A stretch of DNA of 64,000 bases, taken from the NCBI GenBank assembly GCA_007922305.1, contig ML677364.1, forward strand, positions 16,328,260-16,392,259. Reading direction: 5' to 3'. This DNA comes from Dermatemys mawii (lineage: Eukaryota > Chordata > Testudines > Dermatemydidae). Numbering within the stretch: position 1 is the first letter of the stretch; every line of letters starts with the position of its first letter. The position numbers and the translations under genes were made by a program. Below, one piece after another: positions 59,290 through 64,000 of this stretch. The notes under the pieces were generated by a model. That model was given only the letters and a program-made list of their open reading frames with translations. It was not told where the DNA came from and did not search any database.

Positions 59290-59390
59290 GTTAGGTCAGT
59301 GTAACTACATTGCTCAGGGGGTGTGGATTTTTCACATCCTTGAGCGATGTAGTTATACAGACATAAAAAGTTTGTAGTTTAGGCTTGGCC
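59290..59390. mobile_element. Harbinger-type MITE, truncated
   Basis: The right end reads GGCCAAGCCTAAACTACAAA on the other strand and is followed by TTA. The interior 'gagcgatgtagttata' matches the common Harbinger MITE body. The left terminus is missing or unrecognisable. Confidence 0.6.
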
Positions 59391-59399
59391 TTAGACCAA

Positions 59400-60720
59400 G
59401 AATCCTGTATCTCTGGGAGCTCTGGGAGCTTTCTCTAGAAAGGTGTACGAGAAAAACAGTAAGTATATTAGTATGAAAGGATAATGTTCAAATACTAGAA
59501 CACAGGGTACAATAACTAGGCAAGGCCAACCAGACTCATGAAATGAGGATGGGATTTAATAAAACTTCTAGGTTCTCAGCATGCCTATGATCTAGACTCG
59601 TATTGGCCCATGTAGATGTGTATTGGCCTCCAGTGTATCTACTCCACATGTTCTGGGGGAATGCAGACAACTGGCTCAACGTCAGGACCTTGTTGGGTGC
59701 TCACTCCTCAGCCAGACCTAAATTACACCCTCAGAGATTTAAACCATCAGTTTCTATTTCCACACAAAAATTTAGATAACTCAGCGTTAGGGCTACTGAA
59801 GTGCAGCCCCTATTGACTCAGTCACTAAAAATTAAGGGAATCATCAATTAAGCCACCGTTAACATCCCACCCAACCTGAGCGCACACGCCTTGGCATCCA
59901 AACATCATGCTACCCAAATGCACTCACAGACTCCTCACCTCCACAACCAGCTCCCTTTCCACTCCAGCATATAACCACCCAAACTACACAAAGCCAGTTC
60001 TTCTAAATCACACACAACCTTGGCCCTGACCTCAGCAAGATGAAGATAAGTTGGCACACAGGGGTGACCTACGTACTCTCACTTCTTTTTCCTTTTGGAG
60101 CCTCAGTTCCCTCTATCTCTTTCTCACCAGACACATAAGGGCCAGTAGCCTCATGCACTCTCATCTCACCTCACATGGAGGCTAAATGAGGCCTTTAATT
60201 CTCCCTTTTTCTACCCGCAGTGGAGTGGCTAGCTGGGGGTCTCCATGTCTTGTCTTCCCCTCAACACCCAAAAGAGCTTGTTGGGACCTTTCAGTGGTCC
60301 ACTCGCTCCACCCCCAGTAAAAGGAGACTTACTGGGGGAGTGTCTATTCTTTTGTCCTCTAAACACACCTATCGGAGCTTACTAGGCACTTTCATCCTCC
60401 TTATTTCCCCCATGAGGGCTTGCAGGGACCTCCATCCCTCTCTGCTTCTCCTCTCCCACACATACATATAGGGCTTCCTAGGAACTGTAAAACTTCCATC
60501 TTCCAAACACACACACAATGGGGTTTGCTCAGGGCCCCCTATACACCGTTTTCTCAGAGCATCCGTTCCCCTCTTTCTTCTTCCCACATATGAGGACTTT
60601 CTGGGAGCCAGCTCATCCCCCTCTGCTGAAAGCAGGGCCAGGAGTTCCATTCTCCCCTAGTGGCAGCCCCTTTTGCTGCTTCCACCCCTTGAATGAACCT
60701 CCCCTCCGAAAAGGGGAGAA
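59400..60720. other. Non-coding stretch, pyrimidine-rich in part
   Basis: 60180-60720 is C/T-rich with 'gggacctt' and 'cacacaca' words and several chance frames. It might be a decayed LTR, but no ends were found. Confidence 0.4.
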
Positions 60721-60723
60721 CAT

Positions 60724-61345
60724 AAGAACATAAGAAAGGCCGTACTGGGTCAGACCAAAGGTCCATCTAGCCCAGTATCCTGTCTACCAACAGTGGCCAA
60801 TGCCAGGTGACCCAGAGGGAGTGAACCTAACAGGTAAAGATCAAGTGATCTCTCTCCTGCCATCCATCACCCCCCTCTGATAAACAGAGGCTAAGGACAC
60901 CATTCCTTACCCAGCCTGGCTAATAGCCATTAATGGACTTAACCTCCATGAATTTATCCAGTTCTCTTTTAAACCCTGTTATAGTCCTAGCCTTCACAGC
61001 CTCCTCAGGCAAAGAGTTCCACAGGTTGACTGTGCGTTGTGTGAAGAAGAACTTCCTTTTATTTGTTTTAAACCTGCTGCCCACTAATTTCGATGGGTGG
61101 CCCCTAGTTCTGCTATTATGGGAACAAGTAAATAACTTTTCCTTATTCACTTTCTCCACGCCACTCATAATTTTATATACCTCTATCATATCCCCCCTTA
61201 GTCTCCTCTTTTCCAAGCTAAAAGTCCTAGCCTCTTTAATCTCTCCTCATATGGGACCCATTCCAATGCCCTAATCATTTTAGTTGCCCTTCTCTGAACC
61301 TTTTCTAATGCCAGTATATCCTTTTTGAGATGAGGAGACCACATT
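60724..61345 (-). mobile_element. CR1 LINE 3' part, minus strand
   Basis: The plus-strand start 'ataagaacataagaaaggcc' is the inverse of the CR1 tail with its short repeat. 'accaaaggtccatctagccc' and 'caacagtggccaatgccagg' are the 3' UTR of a well-known sauropsid CR1 subfamily. The coding remnant follows at 60920-61437. Confidence 0.92.
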
Positions 61346-61437
61346 TGTACATGGGAGAGCATCTGTTTTGTTGCTTTAACTGCTGAAAGCGAAAGACCTG
61401 TTAGCAAAAGAGAGGGATCTGTTGCCAGCATCATCAT
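60920..61437 (-). pseudogene. CR1 reverse transcriptase C-terminal fragment
   Basis: Two overlapping frames (61437-61198 and 61216-60920) give [15 protein letters not shown] and [17 protein letters not shown], then [21 protein letters not shown], the C-terminal part of the CR1 polyprotein after the polymerase. One frame change separates them and the catalytic region is missing. Confidence 0.9.
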
Positions 61438-61662
61438 GGGTCCTCCCAGCCATCTAACAACATTCCCCTAATGGGAAGAGAAGAGATTAATAAGGAGCAA
61501 ATGACGGCCAAGGAAGGAGGAGGCTGACACTGAGGCAAAGGTAGGCAGGGAGGCACCTCAGAAATGAAAAGGCTGGAGCATATCTTAAAACCACCAACCC
61601 TTTGCTTAAATTAGCAGCAGAGTGACCTAGTCAGTGAATGCCGGCTATGCCACCCTTTACAG

Positions 61663-62040
61663 AAGTGGTTCTCAATCTTTTGTACTGGTGACCCCTTTCT
61701 CTTAGCTAGTCTATGAGTGTGACCGCCCTCCCTTATAAATTAAAAACACTTTTTCATATATTTAATACCCAGGGAGATGGTGGAATCTCCTTCCTTAGGG
61801 ATTTTTAAGGTCAGGCTTGACAAAGCCCTGGCTGGGATGATTTAGTTGGGGTTAGTCCTGCTTTGAGCAGGGGGTTGGACTAGCTGACCTCCTGAGGTCC
61901 CTTCCAACCCTGATATTCTATGATTCTGTAATTATAAATGCTAAATGCAAAATGGGATTTGGGGTGGAGGCTGACAGCTTGTGATCCCCATGTAATAATC
62001 TCATGACCCCCACACCCAACTCCCAGTTTGGAAACCCCTG
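61663..62040. mobile_element. hAT MITE with 8-bp duplication, split by a CR1 tail
   Basis: Flanks CTTTACAG (61655-61662) and CTTAACAG (62041-62048) match at 7 of 8. The ends are AAGTGGTTCTCAATC (ancestral CAGTGGTTC likely) and, on the other strand, CAGGGGTTTCCAAACTGG. Inner words 'gtgacccctttctctta' and 'ctcatgaccccca' are typical. A CR1 3' end is inserted in it. Confidence 0.82.
61768..61931 (+). mobile_element. Very short CR1 3' end nested in the hAT MITE
   Basis: 'gggagatggtggaatctcct' through 'ccttccaaccctgatattct' and 'atgattctgtaat' are the last ~160 bp of the same CR1 subfamily as 41826-42614. Confidence 0.9.
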
Positions 62041-62198
62041 CTTAACAGACTCCCCTGGCCTGTACTCAGGCCAAAATCCCATTGACTAGGAATTTATCTG
62101 GGAATGGCAAGCCCACAATCTTCCATCATTCCTGACAGTAGAAGTCAAGGATAGATAGTACTTCCTTGATTTCATTGGGACTTTTGCTTGAGACCTGG

Positions 62199-62872
62199 AG
62201 TAGCGGGGCGGTTGTCCCACTCCTGCAGACAAGGAGTAAAACAGCCCTGGAGAGGGCTGTTGCGGGGAGAAAACAGCTGAGCATGTGGCTGGCCACAGCT
62301 GTGGCCAGCTCAGTCAGAGCCCAGTGGGCCCTTATAAAAGGGCTGAGAGTTAGGAGCTGAAGTGCAGTCTCCCTCTAGCTTTGGAGGGGGGTGGACCTAC
62401 CTGCCTGAAAGCTAAGGGCACTGAGGGTGGAGCAGTGCTAGAGAAGGGGCAGACTGAGCCGGGGAGCTCAGGCCTGGTGACTTCCCAGGCTGCGGCCTGG
62501 TAGAAGGCCTAAGGAAGGTACTGGGCTGCAGGGAAAGGCAGCAGGTCCCAACCCACCTTACCTATGATGACCTGCTGTTACACTGCTGTCTGCCCTAGGG
62601 TGCAGGGGCTTGACAATGACTGGCAGTAGCCTAGACTAGGCAAGGTGGGGATTGGAGGGTTGAGGATTCCTCAGGGAGGGGAGACCCAGAGGCAAAGTGT
62701 GGGGGTATTGCTAGGGGACAGCACCCCAGATAAAGGGGCTTCAGGGTCCAGGAGGGACATGGGGCCAGTGGTCAGTGAGACACCAGCCTGGAGAGGACGC
62801 TCCAAGCTGGAAGAGCTAATTCCCAGATGGCCAGCAGGAGGCACCACAGGGGTGAGTCTTTGCACCACTACA
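62199..62872 (+). mobile_element. Solo LTR with perfect 5-bp target duplication
   Basis: CCTGG lies on both sides (62194-62198 and 62873-62877). The right end is CTACA; the left AGTAG has lost the TG of an expected TGTAG. A 'tataaaag' box is at 62333-62340. It is the same family as the minus-strand LTR at 20575-21348. It landed in the left end of a Harbinger MITE. Confidence 0.88.
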
Positions 62873-63141
62873 CCTGGTCTACATTTAAAACTTAAGTCAA
62901 CCTAGCTACATTGCTCAAGGCTGTGAAGAATTTCATGCCGTAGGTGACATAGTTAGGTGGACCTAGCCCCCACTGTAGCTGCAGCTAGAGCAATGGACTC
63001 ATTCTTCCATCAACCTAATCACCACCTCTGGAAGGAGTGAGTTTACTGCAGGAATGGAAAACCCCCTTCCACTGTAGTGTCTATACAATAACAGCATAGC
63101 TACTGGACTGCAGCTGTAATGCGTGTAGTGTAGACATATCC
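62873..63141. mobile_element. Harbinger-type MITE, left end displaced by an LTR
   Basis: 'cctggtctacatttaaaact' at the left and, on the other strand, GGATATGTCTACACTACACG at the right. Interior 'taggtgacatagttaggtgg' and 'ctgtagctgcagctagagca' match the common family. The first few bases of its left end lie at about 62190-62198, on the far side of the LTR. Confidence 0.78.
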
Positions 63142-64000
63142 GAGTAAAGACTATGACAGGCCCAAACAGTATTTTGATTAAAACACAATACCAATATGAT
63201 TGGAATCTGCCACCTTCCAAACCCAGAAACTTTGTAGAGCAGGCTACACAGAGTCTTTGGTAGAGATAAAAAATTAATGTATTAAATAATTTAGGCATCT
63301 GAGAGAGTCCCATGACCATAATATAAACATATTGATGTTGGCAAGGAACAGTTAATTATTAATTTTACTTGAGAGCTACAAAGTTCCAGGTGCACATCCT
63401 TAATTGAGAGGCATGCACAATTTCATGAAAACTAAAACTAATTTGCCCTTTTTTCTACTTTAATCAAAAGAATAGTGATGTGGAAGAAGGACACGAATTT
63501 TCCAAAGATCTGGATATTTATTTGTTCAGAACAAGCACACTTATCACAATTAAGAGTCTGCAAAAACACAAAAAGCATAGGCTGCCAGTGTTTGGAATTG
63601 TCATGGCAATGCCCTAGATTTCTATCAAGTTCTGTCCTGAATAAATAATAATTATAATTCTTTTTTTCCTCATTTGGGTTCCTTAGCTAGAGTGATGACC
63701 ATGTCCATAGAATATATGGATTGAAAGAGAGAAAGAAAGAGAGAAGCTAAAGTTAGACAAGTTAATATTCCATCAAGTATTAATTGCTGGAGTTAGAAAC
63801 AGATGCTGAAATTATATACTAGGCAAATTTTCAAAATGCTAAACTGGTTTCGAGGGTTTGTGCATTCAGCCAGATCCAGATTAACAGGATGAATAAAAGA
63901 GTGTCAAACTAACAACTTGAAAGAAACTGTGTAGTTTTTTTGTTTGTTTGTTAACTTATCACCTGGCAAAGGGTCAGACATGAGCTTTATTCATTGTAAT
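63142..64000. other. Non-coding stretch, no gene seen
   Basis: AT-rich with a short (GA)-rich tract near 63727-63744. No features recognised. Confidence 0.45.

Noticed and set aside
60180..60720. Possible LTR or CpG-poor promoter
   Set aside because: Pyrimidine-rich only; no TG..CA ends, target duplication or TATA box could be placed.

Overview
The window looks like intergenic or intronic DNA from a reptile, most likely a turtle. It is AT-rich and CpG-poor, has no convincing host exon, and every long open frame I could interpret lies in a mobile element. The turtle call rests on the mix of families as I know them: CR1 LINEs with the ATTCTATGATTCT-type 3' end, PIF/Harbinger elements and MITEs whose ends read GG..TGTCTACACT, hAT MITEs, CORE-SINE/MIR-like copies, LTRs with 5-bp target duplications, and a Penelope-like 3' module. 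A crocodilian is possible; a species cannot be named.

Layout. 1-10 kb: sparse repeats, including a decayed Harbinger transposase piece, a hAT MITE with its target duplication and a Harbinger MITE. 10-12 kb: a Harbinger copy with transposase remains and a nested Tigger MITE. 12-20 kb: old CR1 ends and two LTR-like blocks, each hit by a MITE. 20.5-22.6 kb: two solo LTRs with perfect 5-bp duplications, one carrying a ~60-bp minisatellite. 24.7-25.5 kb: a CpG-containing hAT-like element. 26-33 kb: mostly unique DNA with SINEs. 33.17-35.70 kb: a 2.5-kb DNA transposon (below). 36-48 kb: LTR, hAT MITEs, nested CR1s with an AT minisatellite, and an inverted Penelope-like insertion. 47.1-51.8 kb: a degraded two-gene Harbinger broken by three later insertions. 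52-64 kb: LTRs, a CR1, a hAT copy and MITEs.

Most notable is the element at 33,174-35,702. It has terminal inverted repeats starting CACTG, a perfect TTA target duplication, and one broken minus-strand gene. That gene encodes an N-terminal Cys-rich zinc-binding module, an acidic linker, and a region with a D, D(+Cys cluster), E arrangement. I recall similar intronless proteins as uncharacterised entries from arthropods and cnidarians. The ends and the target duplication point to the CACTA/Mirage/Chapaev group or a sister lineage, so a little-described transposase family, possibly spread horizontally, is the leading hypothesis.

Other structures of interest are the hammerhead-like core in the inverted Penelope-like insertion at 44.6 kb, the inverted flanks around the young CR1 at 41.8-42.6 kb, and the duplicated 59-bp tRNA-like segment at 44.0 and 45.6 kb. 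All calls come from reading the sequence; no database search was run.
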